Below, piece after piece: positions 26,371 to 35,088 of a stretch of 64,000 bases of DNA (positions are counted from its first letter, which is position 1; the number at the start of each line of letters is the position of its first letter). This stretch comes from Planctomycetota bacterium (GTDB lineage Bacteria > Planctomycetota > UBA8742 > UBA2392). Made by a program: the position numbers and the translations under genes. The DNA is taken from NCBI GenBank assembly GCA_003576915.1, contig QEVF01000006.1, positions 81,582-145,581 of the forward strand. Direction: 5' to 3'. The notes under the pieces are model-generated. The model was not told where the DNA came from. It did not search any database and worked only from the letters and a program-made list of their open reading frames with translations.

Positions 26371-27327
26371 CTACGTCGGGCTGACCCACTTCGACATCAG
26401 CGCGGCCGCGGGATAGCACAGGATCGCGCCGGCGCCCCACGCCGGCTCCTGGGGCATCAGGGCGAGTGCAATGGCGGCCATCATCAGGCACTCCCCGCGG
26501 ATTCCAAGCCCGACACAGCGGCCCAGATTGCGCGGCGTTGGCTCCTGGCGCGCCCGCAACAGCGCATAGGACAGCCAGAGGTACAACGTGGCGGCGATGA
26601 CCATCGGCAGCAGGTCCTCGATCAGGGGGTGGCCGCGGTCGCCCTGCACCAGCGCCCAAAGCGGCACGGCGAAGGTGACCGGCAGCAGCGCAGCCTGTAC
26701 GAGCCCAAGGGCCCGTCGGCCCCCTCCGCGGTCTTCGAAGAGAGACACCAGGGTCACCAGCCAGAAGTAGGCAAGCACGGCTGCGAACACTACGGGAACA
26801 ACGCCAAAGGGCGAGCCCTCGCCGCCCGACAAGGCGTAAAGCGGCAGCAGGACATGCAGGCCGCGCGCAAACGCCAAGGTGGCAACGCCCAGCAAAGCCG
26901 CTACGGCACTGAGCCTGACCTGGCCGCGTTCAACCTTTCCCAGGGCCAGCGCATTGTATGCAAGCGTGGCGAGGGCCAACACGAGGGCCGGTGTCGCGCA
27001 GCCTGCGAAAATTGAAGACGTCAGCCCCAGCGCATAGAGCAGGCCGGTGACGAGCGCGGCGGCCTCCGTTGAAATGGCGCCGGTCACCATGGGGCGCGGC
27101 TTGTTCAGTGCAGTGTCTTTATGGCGGTGAAGCAGGTCGTTGAGTCCCATACCGCCGAGGTAAATTCCGATGGTGGTGAGCACCAGCCAGGGCAGCTTCT
27201 CCTGCACGTAGAGAGTGCGGGAGGCATGGGGAAGGGCCGCCAGCGCCAGGGCGCTTCCGCCCAGCACGTCGGCCAGCGCGGATGGCAGAGCGGAAACTCG
27301 CAGCAGCTTGAGGGCGCCCTTGAGCAC
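26371..27327 (-). CDS. UbiA-family prenyltransferase
   Basis: 318 aa from a GTG at 27327; no in-frame ATG fits and the family N-terminus ('LKLLRVSALPSALADVLGG') begins there. Integral membrane protein with about 8-9 TM helices. The first Asp-rich motif is recognisable as 'LNDLLHRHKDTALNKPRPMV' followed by 'TGAIS', which binds the prenyl diphosphate with Mg2+. The second motif is weaker ('LVSLFEDRGGGRRALG'). The acceptor substrate is unknown; quinone, haem A or lipid are all possible. It lies 54 bp downstream of the ATP-grasp-like gene on the same strand and is probably co-transcribed with it. I have seen this pairing in planctomycetal-type genomes with an EboC-like UbiA, but cannot verify that here. 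Confidence 0.85.
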   Translation of the reverse strand: MLKGALKLLRVSALPSALADVLGGSALALAALPHASRTLYVQEKLPWLVLTTIGIYLGGMGLNDLLHRHKDTALNKPRPMVTGAISTEAAALVTGLLYALGLTSSIFAGCATPALVLALATLAYNALALGKVERGQVRLSAVAALLGVATLAFARGLHVLLPLYALSGGEGSPFGVVPVVFAAVLAYFWLVTLVSLFEDRGGGRRALGLVQAALLPVTFAVPLWALVQGDRGHPLIEDLLPMVIAATLYLWLSYALLRARQEPTPRNLGRCVGLGIRGECLMMAAIALALMPQEPAWGAGAILCYPAAALMSKWVSPT

Positions 27328-27381
27328 AGCGGAAGTCTAGCGCCCTGCATGGACGGGCGCGAAACCAAAGCCCCACGCCCG

Positions 27382-28806
27382 TCAGTGGCCGGACATGCCG
27401 TTGGAGGGCCTGCGCTTGCGCGTGGGTCGGCCCGCTTCGATGGGACCGGACTTGCTGCGCCCCCCGACTTCCAGCACCGGGACCACCCTGGCGCTGCCGC
27501 GATGGACCACGGGCAGCTCGCTCACGTAGCCCGTACATCCGGCGTATTCGCCCCTCACAGCGAAGGCCGACAGCAGGCGACAGGCCCCGCGGCCGGCAGG
27601 CGCAACACCATCCACATACTCCTGAACGATGTCGCCTCTGCCCAGGCCTTCCTCAATGCGTGCCAACCACTGCTCGCGCGTGACCATGACACCCGGCGTA
27701 ACCTCGCTGCCGCCCATGGAGTTGCCGGCCTTGAGCACAAATCGCTCCGGGCGGTCAGACACATAGCTGAGAAGGTCAATGGTGTTGCCATGAAAGTCCG
27801 TGCGGCGGGGCGAAAGCTTGCGAGTCCAGGGCAGCACGCGGGCCTTGATCTCGCAGTCCATGGGGCTGAAGAACCCGTCAAAGTCGCGCGTGGTCAGAAC
27901 CTCCAGCGCCAGGGGCGAACTTGCCGGCCGCACACGCAACGGATTGACCAGCACTGCCGCCCGTCGTGCAACCGCATCGATGAATTCAGAAAGCAGTACC
28001 TTGCGGACCGCAATGTCCTGAACGGTTACCGACCGATAAATCAGGTCAAACCTTGTCTTGCCGCGCCGAAGCTGCCTGGCGTCGCGGTCGAACACGAACT
28101 CGCGCGGGTCCACGCGCTCGGCGAGATAGCCGCGCTGGCGCAACTCCGCCAACAGGCTTTCCTGCGCGGGGCGGGCGTCGGTTTCGCGCCAATCAATGAT
28201 GGCGATGTTGGGACGCTGGCCGGGCGTGCCGCGCTCTTGCCACACGGCAAGAAACAGGTCCGCCAGCAGTTCCGGGCCCGGCGCGCTGGCCTGGGCGCGG
28301 CCCAGTGCCGTGCCGCGCGTGCGGCTGTGTGCCAGGAACTGGCGTTGAAGGCAGGAGGCCAGCAGGGCGCCCCGGGGTGCATCGAGCCCGGCATCCACCA
28401 GTCGCGGGCCTCCGGCCAAGGGCAGGAAATCAAGGCGCGCGAATTCCAGACTGAGGCGGCAATCGGGTTCGAGCCTGAGCAGTTCTTCGTGATGGCTTGA
28501 GATCTCGAGCTGGCGCAGGAAGGCCGCGTTGGCCAGGGCCATGCGATTGATCTGCTCGAACATTCCACATAGGGCGCGAACCGTGCGCGTCAACTCGCGC
28601 ACCAGCGCGGGCTCTATGACCAGCGGCTCCACTGCGATGGGAGGCGGGGCGGGCGTGCCGTAGCCGGCCCTGGCCAGTTCAAGCGCGAGATCGCGCTCAA
28701 TTTCGGCGGCGGCATCAGGGCTCACTTGCTGCTGCCACGCCTCGGAAACGGCGTCAGCCTTGTCGACCTTGGCCGTCGTGACCAAACGCTCGCCCGGCGC
28801 TGTCAT
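27382..28806 (-). CDS. Circularly permuted ATP-grasp-like protein, function unknown
   Basis: 474 aa, ATG at 28806. The middle has 'RPNIAIIDWRE' and 'DLIYRSVTVQDI', and a later part has 'AAVLVNPLRVRPASSP', 'RFVLKAGNSMGGSEV' and 'GDIVQEYVDGVA'. The Lys-x-x-x-x-x-Gly-Gly and Gln-Glu-Tyr stretches resemble the nucleotide-binding region of permuted ATP-grasp proteins (glutathionylspermidine-synthase-like). The N-terminal 130 residues are helical and unassigned; the last 20 are basic. The substrate would be an acid plus an amine or thiol if it is a ligase, but nothing in the sequence shows which. It precedes the UbiA gene and is divergent from the exported protein at 28877. Confidence 0.6.
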   Translation of the reverse strand: MTAPGERLVTTAKVDKADAVSEAWQQQVSPDAAAEIERDLALELARAGYGTPAPPPIAVEPLVIEPALVRELTRTVRALCGMFEQINRMALANAAFLRQLEISSHHEELLRLEPDCRLSLEFARLDFLPLAGGPRLVDAGLDAPRGALLASCLQRQFLAHSRTRGTALGRAQASAPGPELLADLFLAVWQERGTPGQRPNIAIIDWRETDARPAQESLLAELRQRGYLAERVDPREFVFDRDARQLRRGKTRFDLIYRSVTVQDIAVRKVLLSEFIDAVARRAAVLVNPLRVRPASSPLALEVLTTRDFDGFFSPMDCEIKARVLPWTRKLSPRRTDFHGNTIDLLSYVSDRPERFVLKAGNSMGGSEVTPGVMVTREQWLARIEEGLGRGDIVQEYVDGVAPAGRGACRLLSAFAVRGEYAGCTGYVSELPVVHRGSARVVPVLEVGGRSKSGPIEAGRPTRKRRPSNGMSGH

Positions 28807-28826
28807 GCGCTCTTCCCCAAGCCCAG

Positions 28827-28854
28827 TTTACGCCACCGCATCATACCCTATAGT
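28827..28854 (+). promoter_or_regulatory. Candidate promoter for the exported protein at 28877
   Basis: TTTACG (28827-28832), a 16-bp spacer and TATAGT (28849-28854). Hexamers match 4/6 and 5/6 to sigma-70 consensus, 23 bp before the chosen start and in the divergent gap with the ATP-grasp-like gene. Confidence 0.35.
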
Positions 28855-28876
28855 CGTTTCAAGGTTGCACGAAAGA

Positions 28877-30064
28877 ATGGGGTGGATCGTGAAGAATCTT
28901 CTCGCGCTCATGTTTTTGTTTGTGTTTTTTCACGGCGTGAGTGCTCAGGATAGTGCGCCCGCGCCGGAAAAACCCACGGCTGAAACACCTCCTGCCAGGA
29001 CAACCTCCAGCTACGGCGACCCCGTCACCATGGAAGTTCCCCGCTCCGTCAAGGAGGCCATCCGTGACCAGGGGGTCGCCATAACGCGCCTGTCCCTGGA
29101 GTTCGAAAAACGCGAAGCCAAGGACGGAATCTCGCTCGAATACGAGGGCATGCGCACCGAGAGCCCGGTCATCTTCGCCGCGTTCATTGGCGACAAGTGC
29201 GACCAGGAACTCACCTACAAAGACTGGCTCGCACGCATCTGGCGCGGCATCGACCTGGCCTTCATCGTCAAGACCATGCCGCAGAAGCTGCCGGGCCTGA
29301 CGGTGGCCATCGAACACCTGCACATGAAGGGAGAGGTCGAGACCCTGCAGTCCACGTTTCGAGCCACCGACGCCAAGGTGGGAGAACCCTACTCCGTCCG
29401 GCTGCGCGGCGTGAAGCCGGGCATCAACCGCTACAGGCTGGTGGTGAGCTACAAGAACGACAAGGGCGAAGTCACCAGTGCGCATGGCTTCTCGCACTGG
29501 CTCGTTGTCCAGGCTCCCCCCATGTTTGAGTTCAGCACGGAGCCCGCGTGTGTGGCCACCTGCATGGCCGCCGGCACCTCGACCGTGATCCGCTCGGAAA
29601 CCACCCTCACCTCCAGCTTCATGCTTCACGGAGGCCTTTCGGTCAGTGATTGCGAACTGCGTGTCATACGGCGGGGCAAACGTGAGGTCCGGCTTGAGTC
29701 GCTCGCGCCGGAGGTGCGGCGCGTCGTCGGCAGCGACACTCAGCCTTCAGGCTGGGAAGAGGTGGGGCGCTGCCGGCTGGGCGCGTCCAATACGGACTGG
29801 ATCGTCCTGAGTCAGGATGCGGCCGGATTTGTCAAGGTCAGCTATACCCACTCGCTCTCCATCACCAGCGACGTGCTGCCCCTGTCCGAAAACTGGGATT
29901 ACCAGTTCGAGCTGAGGCACGTAACCGCCCGTGACCCCCTGGCGGTCTGGAGCATGAACGTGGCGCTGAACATTGCCCGCACCGAAGACCTCGCCAAGGC
30001 GCGTGTCGTGGTTTCCGCCACGGGCCACGCCAAGCCCCTTGAGGTTCCCTTCAGCCGCAAGTGA
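28877..30064 (+). CDS. Exported protein of unknown function
   Basis: 395 aa from the ATG at 28877 (GTG at 28889 is an equally placed alternative). A signal peptide ('NLLALMFLFVFFHGVSAQ') is followed by a Pro/Thr-rich stretch. The rest alternates beta-strand-like segments ('ITRLSLEFEKREAKDG', 'EPYSVRLRGVKPGINRYRLV', 'FVKVSYTHSLSITSDVLPL'), consistent with two or three Ig-like or beta-sandwich modules. I see no catalytic motif. Four Cys lie in the middle ('CVATC' plus two). It is probably periplasmic or on the cell surface. Confidence 0.7.
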   Translation: MGWIVKNLLALMFLFVFFHGVSAQDSAPAPEKPTAETPPARTTSSYGDPVTMEVPRSVKEAIRDQGVAITRLSLEFEKREAKDGISLEYEGMRTESPVIFAAFIGDKCDQELTYKDWLARIWRGIDLAFIVKTMPQKLPGLTVAIEHLHMKGEVETLQSTFRATDAKVGEPYSVRLRGVKPGINRYRLVVSYKNDKGEVTSAHGFSHWLVVQAPPMFEFSTEPACVATCMAAGTSTVIRSETTLTSSFMLHGGLSVSDCELRVIRRGKREVRLESLAPEVRRVVGSDTQPSGWEEVGRCRLGASNTDWIVLSQDAAGFVKVSYTHSLSITSDVLPLSENWDYQFELRHVTARDPLAVWSMNVALNIARTEDLAKARVVVSATGHAKPLEVPFSRK

Positions 30065-30185
30065 TCAGCGGCGACTTACCGCGACACGGAACGCCTCGCC
30101 CGCATTTTTCAGTAACCTGTGCATGCAGCGCGACAACGACTTATAGAATGTCCGCACAAACGAAGTCCCCGACACGGGAGATCTC

Positions 30186-30533
30186 TTGACCGGGACGAAC
30201 CTCACGCACACCGGCCATGCATATCAGCCCGAGCCATTCAGTCCCTGTCTCGCTGACGCGCTGTCACACGCCGAGGTCAGCCGCAATGCACTGCGCCGGG
30301 GCGTCCAAACCGAGCGCCCCGTCGGCGACTTCGGGGCCATCGTCGTCCGCGCTGCAACGCCCTGCTGCGTGGACTCTCTGCCACTGCTGCTGATCGCACC
30401 TGGGCTGTGGAAGGTCTTTGACGGGGAGTTGCAGGGTCCGGAGCAGCTCGAAGTTGCCTGCCTTGGTCACTTCACCCGTGATGACTTGCCGCGGGTCTCC
30501 GCCGTATGCGCCGCTGATCTTCAACCGAGCTGA
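30186..30533 (+). CDS. Possible small protein, in frame with and just before the following membrane protein
   Basis: 115 aa from a TTG at 30186 with GGGAG 5 nt upstream. Third codon positions are G/C-rich, as in neighbouring genes. No family is recognised. It ends in TGA at 30531-30533, and the next gene starts in the same reading frame 9 nt later, so the pair could be one gene broken by a stop, two coupled genes, or chance. The 478-bp stretch 30065-30542 otherwise holds only a possible -10-like TTATAGAAT near 30140. Confidence 0.3.
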   Translation: MTGTNLTHTGHAYQPEPFSPCLADALSHAEVSRNALRRGVQTERPVGDFGAIVVRAATPCCVDSLPLLLIAPGLWKVFDGELQGPEQLEVACLGHFTRDDLPRVSAVCAADLQPS

Positions 30534-30542
30534 GCTGCCGCC

Positions 30543-31421
30543 ATGGCCGAGGTTTCCGCCCAACATGACCCGTTCAACTCCGCGGAGTACCTCACTCCAT
30601 TCGGTGACGACTCGGCCCTGCCCTCGCCTGAGCATCGACTTCTCGCACTCGAGCGTGCCGCGCAGAAGCTCGCGCGGATCCGAAGCGGGGACACGCTGCC
30701 GCCGAGATCCCTTCGCGTACGCACCCATTTGATGGCCAACGGCCTGGCCCTCCTGACGGGCCTGCTGATGCTGGCATTGGCGGTTACGGCCATGGGAAAC
30801 AACCCGTCCCTGCTGGGTGCTGCGGTCATTCTTGTGGTGGGCGGCGCCATGATTGCCCTGCGGGCGGCACTCGGCTTGTTCGGAGCTCGCTCGCTGCAAC
30901 CCCACGAGTGCGTTCAGCACTATTTCAATGCATTGGGCTCGCGTCAGTGGAGCAGCGCCATCGGCCTCGTCAGCGAGACCGACCAAGACGGCTTTGTGCG
31001 CAAGCAGCCCGCAGCCACCGGATTTGGCTCCCTGCCCCACGGCCTGCCCCTCGATTCGGCCGACAACCTCAAGACCTACTGGTCTTACCTGACGGGCAGG
31101 CAACCTGGACAGTCCGCCGCCATCTCGCTGTCGAAGTTCCAGACGGTCTACTATGTAGAGGGACTCTGCAGAGTCACCTGCCGTTGCCGCATCACCAGCA
31201 ACAGCGCCCTGTGGCTGCTGTGGATCCTGATTATCCCCCTGGCGGGGGCGCTGGTATCGGCCCTAGGCGCGTGGCTGACAGGCAGGTCCGTCGATGTCAC
31301 CCTGCACAAGATTGTCGTGAAGTCGGGCAGGGAGTGGCGGCTGTTCAACGCCGAATTTGAAGGGCCCGAGGAGGCTGACGTGTCATGGCTGACGGGGGCT
31401 TTGGCCGCGCGGCGAACATAG
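30543..31421 (+). CDS. Membrane protein of unknown function
   Basis: 292 aa, ATG at 30543. A cytoplasmic, acidic N-terminus (about 1-62) is followed by two adjacent TM helices (about 63-105, 'ALLTGLLMLALAVTAMG', 'LLGAAVILVVGGAMIALRAA'). A soluble domain of about 110 residues resembles a nuclear-transport-factor-like or DUF4864-like fold ('CVQHYFNALGSRQWSSAIGL', 'VYYVEGLCRVTCRCRI'), and a third TM ('LWLLWILIIPLAGALVSAL') lies near residue 230. Fold naming is a guess. A hairpin follows the gene. Confidence 0.65.
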   Translation: MAEVSAQHDPFNSAEYLTPFGDDSALPSPEHRLLALERAAQKLARIRSGDTLPPRSLRVRTHLMANGLALLTGLLMLALAVTAMGNNPSLLGAAVILVVGGAMIALRAALGLFGARSLQPHECVQHYFNALGSRQWSSAIGLVSETDQDGFVRKQPAATGFGSLPHGLPLDSADNLKTYWSYLTGRQPGQSAAISLSKFQTVYYVEGLCRVTCRCRITSNSALWLLWILIIPLAGALVSALGAWLTGRSVDVTLHKIVVKSGREWRLFNAEFEGPEEADVSWLTGALAARRT

Positions 31422-31435
31422 CGTACCTCCCGAGT

Positions 31436-31478
31436 CCTGAATTGTGACTGGCCCGGCAGGCCGCCAATTCAGGCTTTC
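31436..31478 (+). terminator. Possible terminator hairpin
   Basis: CCTGAATTG (31436-31444) pairs with CAATTCAGG (31465-31473) around an interior that itself holds GGCC/GGCC; a short CTTTC follows. It lies 15 bp after the membrane-protein stop. The T-tract is weak, so it may instead be a structured element. Confidence 0.4.
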
Positions 31479-31625
31479 AGGGCGCCACGCCGGATTTTTC
31501 TTCAAAGAAGCTTGAGCTTGCTAGCATGCCAGACCATCGCCGGGTGCTGCGTGGTCAGCGCCTTGAGCGAGTCTTGGGCCCGGCCGACAGTGAACATGAT
31601 CCTCTCTGCCTGCGCCTGATCGCCG

Positions 31626-33635
31626 TTGGAGCGGCCACTCCCTGTGGGTAAAAAATCCTCAAACGGCTCCTCAGCCGTTCGCACTCTGGGACCGATTCCG
31701 GACCTCGAGCGTCACCTGCCTTCAGACTGGTGGCGGACTCTCTTTACCAGCCTCTACCTCAAGACCGACGGCGACGTGGTCGAGAACGACCAGAACACCG
31801 TGCGGGAAGTCGATCTGCTGGTGCGGGCCACAGGCCTTGAACCCAACGACAAGGTCCTCGATCTCTGCTGCGGGCAGGGCCGCCACTCCCTGGAGCTGGC
31901 GCGGCGAGGCTTCAAGAACGTCACCGGAGTAGACCGTTCGCGCTACCTGATCCGGCTGGCCCGCAAGCGGGCCAAGGCCGCGGGCTACAGCATCAGCTTC
32001 CATGAGGGCGACGCGCGCAAGTTCTCGCTGCCTGAAAGCTCGATGCACACGGTTTGCCTCATGGGCAACAGCTTTGGCTACTTCGATCGCGTACAGGACG
32101 ACCTGCTGGTTCTCAACGCCATCAAGCGCGTACTCGTCAGTGGCGGCACACTCGCCCTCGATCTCGTGGACGGCGACTGGATGAAGAGCCACTTCGAAAA
32201 GCGCAGTTGGGAGTGGATCGACGAAGACCAGTTCGTCGCCCGCGAACGCTCCCTCGCCAGCGACGGCGAGCGCCTGGTCAGCCGCGAAGTCGTGGTCCAT
32301 GCCGAGCGCGGCATCATCGCTGACCAGTTCTACGGCGAGCGCCTGTACAGCCGCAAGCGCATCACCGACCTGCTGACGGAGGCGGGGTTCACCGGCATAC
32401 GCTTCCATGGAGAACTCAACGCCGAGAGCACCCGCGGACACGACCTGGGCATGATGGCCCATCGCCTGTTCATCACGGCAGCGGCGCCAAGGAAGGTGGC
32501 GGCCGCGCCCAGGGGCGACATCCTGTTTCCGGAGGTCACGGTGGTGCTGGGCGATCCCTCGCTGCCGGATGCCGTGAAGAAGAACGGCCAGTTCAATCCC
32601 GAGGACATGGAGACCATCGAGAAGCTCAAGGACGCCCTCGGAGAACTTCCGGGCTACACGTTCAAGTACGTCAACCACCACAATTCGCTGCTGCAGGAAC
32701 TGAAGAATGCCCCGCCGCGATTCGTGCTCAACCTCTGCGACGAGGGCTACTACAACGATGCGTTCATGGAGCTGCACGTTCCGGCCCTGCTCGAGATCCT
32801 GGGCATCCCCTACACCGGGGCCGGCCCGGCCTGCCTTGGCATGTGCTACAACAAGAGCCTGGTGCGGTCCGTGGCGGAAAGCCTGGACATTCCCGTGCCG
32901 TTGGAAACCTACTTCGACCCGGACGACAACGCGGCGACCTTGCCTTCAAGCTTTCCAGCGCTCTGCAAGCCCAACTTCGGCGATTCCAGCATCGGCATCA
33001 CCAAGGACGCGGTGGTCCACAACTCCGTGGAACTGCTGGCCTACCTCAAGAAGCTGCGCGATGAGTTCCCCGGGCGCCCCGTTCTGATTCAGGAATACCT
33101 GACAGGTCCGGAGTACAGCGTGACCATTGTCGGCAACCCCGGCCTGCGCTGCCGCGTGCTGCCCATTCTCGAGGTGGACTACTCAGGCCTGCCCAAGGAC
33201 CTGCCGCCCATTCTGGGCTACGAGTCGAAGTGGCTGCCGGAGTCGCCCTACTGGACGAAAATCAAGCACCATCAGGCCCGCGTGGATGAAGACCAGAAGC
33301 GCCGCCTGGGCGATTACTCCATGCACCTCTTCGAGCGTCTGGGTTGCCGGGACTACGCGCGTTTTGATTTCCGCGCCGACGCCCACGGCAACATCAAGCT
33401 GCTGGAGGCCAATCCCAACTGCGGCTGGTGCTGGGACGGCAAGATGAACTACATGGCCGGCTTTGCCGGCATGCGCTATGCCGACCTGCTCAAGCTCATT
33501 CTGGATGCCGCGCAGGAGCGCATCGCCGCCGAGCGCAACCTGCGCAAGGTGACGGGCAAGGCGCAGGGCCAGAGCGGAAAGCCGCAGTCCAGCCGGGAGA
33601 GCGACCGTGTCGCGGCGGGAGCCCGGTCCCGCTGA
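31626..33635 (+). CDS. Fusion of a SAM-dependent methyltransferase with a D-Ala-D-Ala-ligase-like ATP-grasp domain
   Basis: 669 aa from a TTG at 31626; a GTG at 31644, 6 codons later with GGAG upstream, is as likely. No ATG is available before the methyltransferase fold. Residues about 35-290 are a class I methyltransferase: motif I 'VLDLCCGQGRHSLELA', then 'DRSRYLIRLARKRAKAAG', 'NSFGYF' and 'GGTLALDLVDGDW'. Residues about 300-640 are a D-Ala-D-Ala-ligase-like ATP-grasp: 'LNLCDEGYYND', 'IPYTGAGPACLGMCYNKSLV', 'PALCKPNFGDSSIGI', 'PVLIQEYLTGPEYSV', 'ARFDFRADAHGNIKLLEANP' then 'NCGW'. Mg2+-binding Glu/Asn residues of ATP-grasp ligases are present. It could ligate amino acids or dipeptides and methylate the substrate or product, but the actual substrate is unknown. 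A strong terminator follows. No ddlB-type cell-wall cluster is adjacent. Confidence 0.9.
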   Translation: MERPLPVGKKSSNGSSAVRTLGPIPDLERHLPSDWWRTLFTSLYLKTDGDVVENDQNTVREVDLLVRATGLEPNDKVLDLCCGQGRHSLELARRGFKNVTGVDRSRYLIRLARKRAKAAGYSISFHEGDARKFSLPESSMHTVCLMGNSFGYFDRVQDDLLVLNAIKRVLVSGGTLALDLVDGDWMKSHFEKRSWEWIDEDQFVARERSLASDGERLVSREVVVHAERGIIADQFYGERLYSRKRITDLLTEAGFTGIRFHGELNAESTRGHDLGMMAHRLFITAAAPRKVAAAPRGDILFPEVTVVLGDPSLPDAVKKNGQFNPEDMETIEKLKDALGELPGYTFKYVNHHNSLLQELKNAPPRFVLNLCDEGYYNDAFMELHVPALLEILGIPYTGAGPACLGMCYNKSLVRSVAESLDIPVPLETYFDPDDNAATLPSSFPALCKPNFGDSSIGITKDAVVHNSVELLAYLKKLRDEFPGRPVLIQEYLTGPEYSVTIVGNPGLRCRVLPILEVDYSGLPKDLPPILGYESKWLPESPYWTKIKHHQARVDEDQKRRLGDYSMHLFERLGCRDYARFDFRADAHGNIKLLEANPNCGWCWDGKMNYMAGFAGMRYADLLKLILDAAQERIAAERNLRKVTGKAQGQSGKPQSSRESDRVAAGARSR

Positions 33636-33665
33636 CGGCTTTGGCCGCCCACAGCCCCAAAAAGC

Positions 33666-33699
33666 AAAGGCTGCCCAGAGGATGGGCAGCCTTTTTGTT
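33666..33699 (+). terminator. Rho-independent terminator
   Basis: AAAGGCTGCCC (33666-33676), a 7-nt loop, GGGCAGCCTTT (33684-33694), then TTGTTG. An 11-bp stem with a T-rich tail, 30 bp after the fusion gene. Confidence 0.85.
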
Positions 33700-34080
33700 G
33701 CAGGTTCCGCGGCATCAGGGGGGGTCAGCCGCAGAACCATTCTGGTGAAGGGGTGCGCATTGCGCGCGGGAGAGGTTGGGTACCAGAGAAATCCGGTACC
33801 GCAGGTGCTAAGGATCGTGTCGTATTTCAAAGATCGCGTCCTTCGCTTTCTTAAACGTATTGAGCCCCCTCCGCGTTCCATCAAATCGCAAGAAAATTTT
33901 GCCGCCTCTCAGCGCCCACACGACACCTGCCACCCGACAACCTGCCACCAAGGCCGGTCCTGGGCGTTCAGGGCAAATCCCTTACATGCCAGATTTCCGG
34001 CAGTTACACAGATCCAGGTTCTTTGGAATCGGTGTCCTTCCAACCCGTCGGGCCGCAACGCGAACCTTCAGCAGGCGATT
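33700..34080. other. 381-bp gene-free stretch between convergent genes, lower GC than surroundings
   Basis: It lies between the terminator of the methyltransferase/ATP-grasp gene and the stop of meaB. It is visibly richer in A/T (for example 33830-33905). No open frame here has the codon bias of the neighbours. The one clear structure is an inverted repeat, GGTACC (33779-33784) and GGTACC (33795-33800), around a 10-nt A/G-rich loop. I see no tRNA or known RNA shape. Confidence 0.5.
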
Positions 34081-35034
34081 CTACAGGGCCAATTGCTCGA
34101 TGAGCCTGCGTGCCGCCTCGCGCGGCGATAGCTGCCCGGAAGCAACCGCCCGCCGGTGCTGCTCAAATGCCGCGGCGGCCGCGCCCTGGGCATGCAGGCG
34201 CGCCAGCAAGCCTTGGCCCGCCAGCTCTTCGTAGCGCCTTTCCTGCCGCCGGGAGTGAAGGCCTTCCAGGAGGCCATGGCGCTGAAGGTGGGCTCGATGA
34301 TCCGCAATGGCTCCCATCAGGCCCTCAAGGCCCTGCTCGCTGGTGGCAACCGTGCGCACGATGGGCGGCTTCCAGCAAGGGGCGCCAGGCGGCGGCATGG
34401 GCCTGAGTTCAAGGGCCTCTTTGACGTCTTCCTCGAGGCGCGCCGCGCCCTCCAGGTCGCTCTTGTTGATCACAACCACGTCGGCGATCTCCATGATGCC
34501 CGCCTTGAGGGCCTGCACGGAGTCCCCGGCCGCAGGAGTCAGGACGACCAGCGTGGTATCGGCCAGCCCGGCAACGTCCACTTCGCTCTGGCCCACGCCG
34601 ACCGTCTCGACCATCAGAGGGTCAAACCCGGCCAGGGCCAGAAGGTCGCATGCGTCCTCGGTGCCTGCGGAAAGCCCTCCGAACTGTCCCCTTGTGGCCA
34701 TGGATCGCACAAACACCTCTGCGTCCAGGGCATGTCGTGCCATGCGCAGCCGGTCTCCCAGCAGGGCGCCTCCGGAAAACGGGGAAGTGGGGTCGATGGC
34801 GACCACTCCGACCCTGGCGCCCTGGGCGCGAAATGCCGCAATCAAGCCGCTGGTCAATGTGCTCTTTCCGGCGCCCGGCGGGCCTGTGATGCCGATGCGC
34901 GTTGGCCTTGGCAGGGACGCGAAGACCGAATCCAGCGCGCTCAGAAGTGCCTGGTCTGCGCTTTCCGCAAGGGTGAGGGAGCGCGCCAGGGCGCGCCGGT
35001 CTCCGCCGCGAACTCGTTCAATCCAGTCGGCCAT
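34081..35034 (-). CDS. meaB: Methylmalonyl-CoA mutase-associated GTPase MeaB (ArgK family)
   Basis: 317 aa, ATG at 35034. A G3E P-loop GTPase that protects and loads the B12 cofactor of acyl-CoA mutases. Walker A is 'GITGPPGAGKSTL' (Gly51-Thr59). Other hallmarks are 'VVAIDPTSPFSGGALLGDR', 'MATRGQFGGLS', 'VETVGVGQSEVDVAGLAD' and the base-reading 'VINKSDLEGA'. The mutase itself (mutA/B) is not in the window. It is 54 bp downstream of the HEAT protein gene on the same strand. Confidence 0.95.
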   Translation of the reverse strand: MADWIERVRGGDRRALARSLTLAESADQALLSALDSVFASLPRPTRIGITGPPGAGKSTLTSGLIAAFRAQGARVGVVAIDPTSPFSGGALLGDRLRMARHALDAEVFVRSMATRGQFGGLSAGTEDACDLLALAGFDPLMVETVGVGQSEVDVAGLADTTLVVLTPAAGDSVQALKAGIMEIADVVVINKSDLEGAARLEEDVKEALELRPMPPPGAPCWKPPIVRTVATSEQGLEGLMGAIADHRAHLQRHGLLEGLHSRRQERRYEELAGQGLLARLHAQGAAAAAFEQHRRAVASGQLSPREAARRLIEQLAL

Positions 35035-35088
35035 GGGGGCACAATAGCGGCGTTGCCAGGACCGGAACAGCCGCCGCAGCCTCGCCTT

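Noticed and set aside
30264..31103. A 279-codon minus-strand frame
   Set aside because: It overlaps the membrane-protein gene, which has convincing TM segments; the minus frame is Gln/Arg/His-rich and featureless.
34081..35034. An arginine/ornithine transport kinase (ArgK) name for this GTPase
   Set aside because: The old ArgK name was given to the same family; motifs and present knowledge support the MeaB cofactor-chaperone role.
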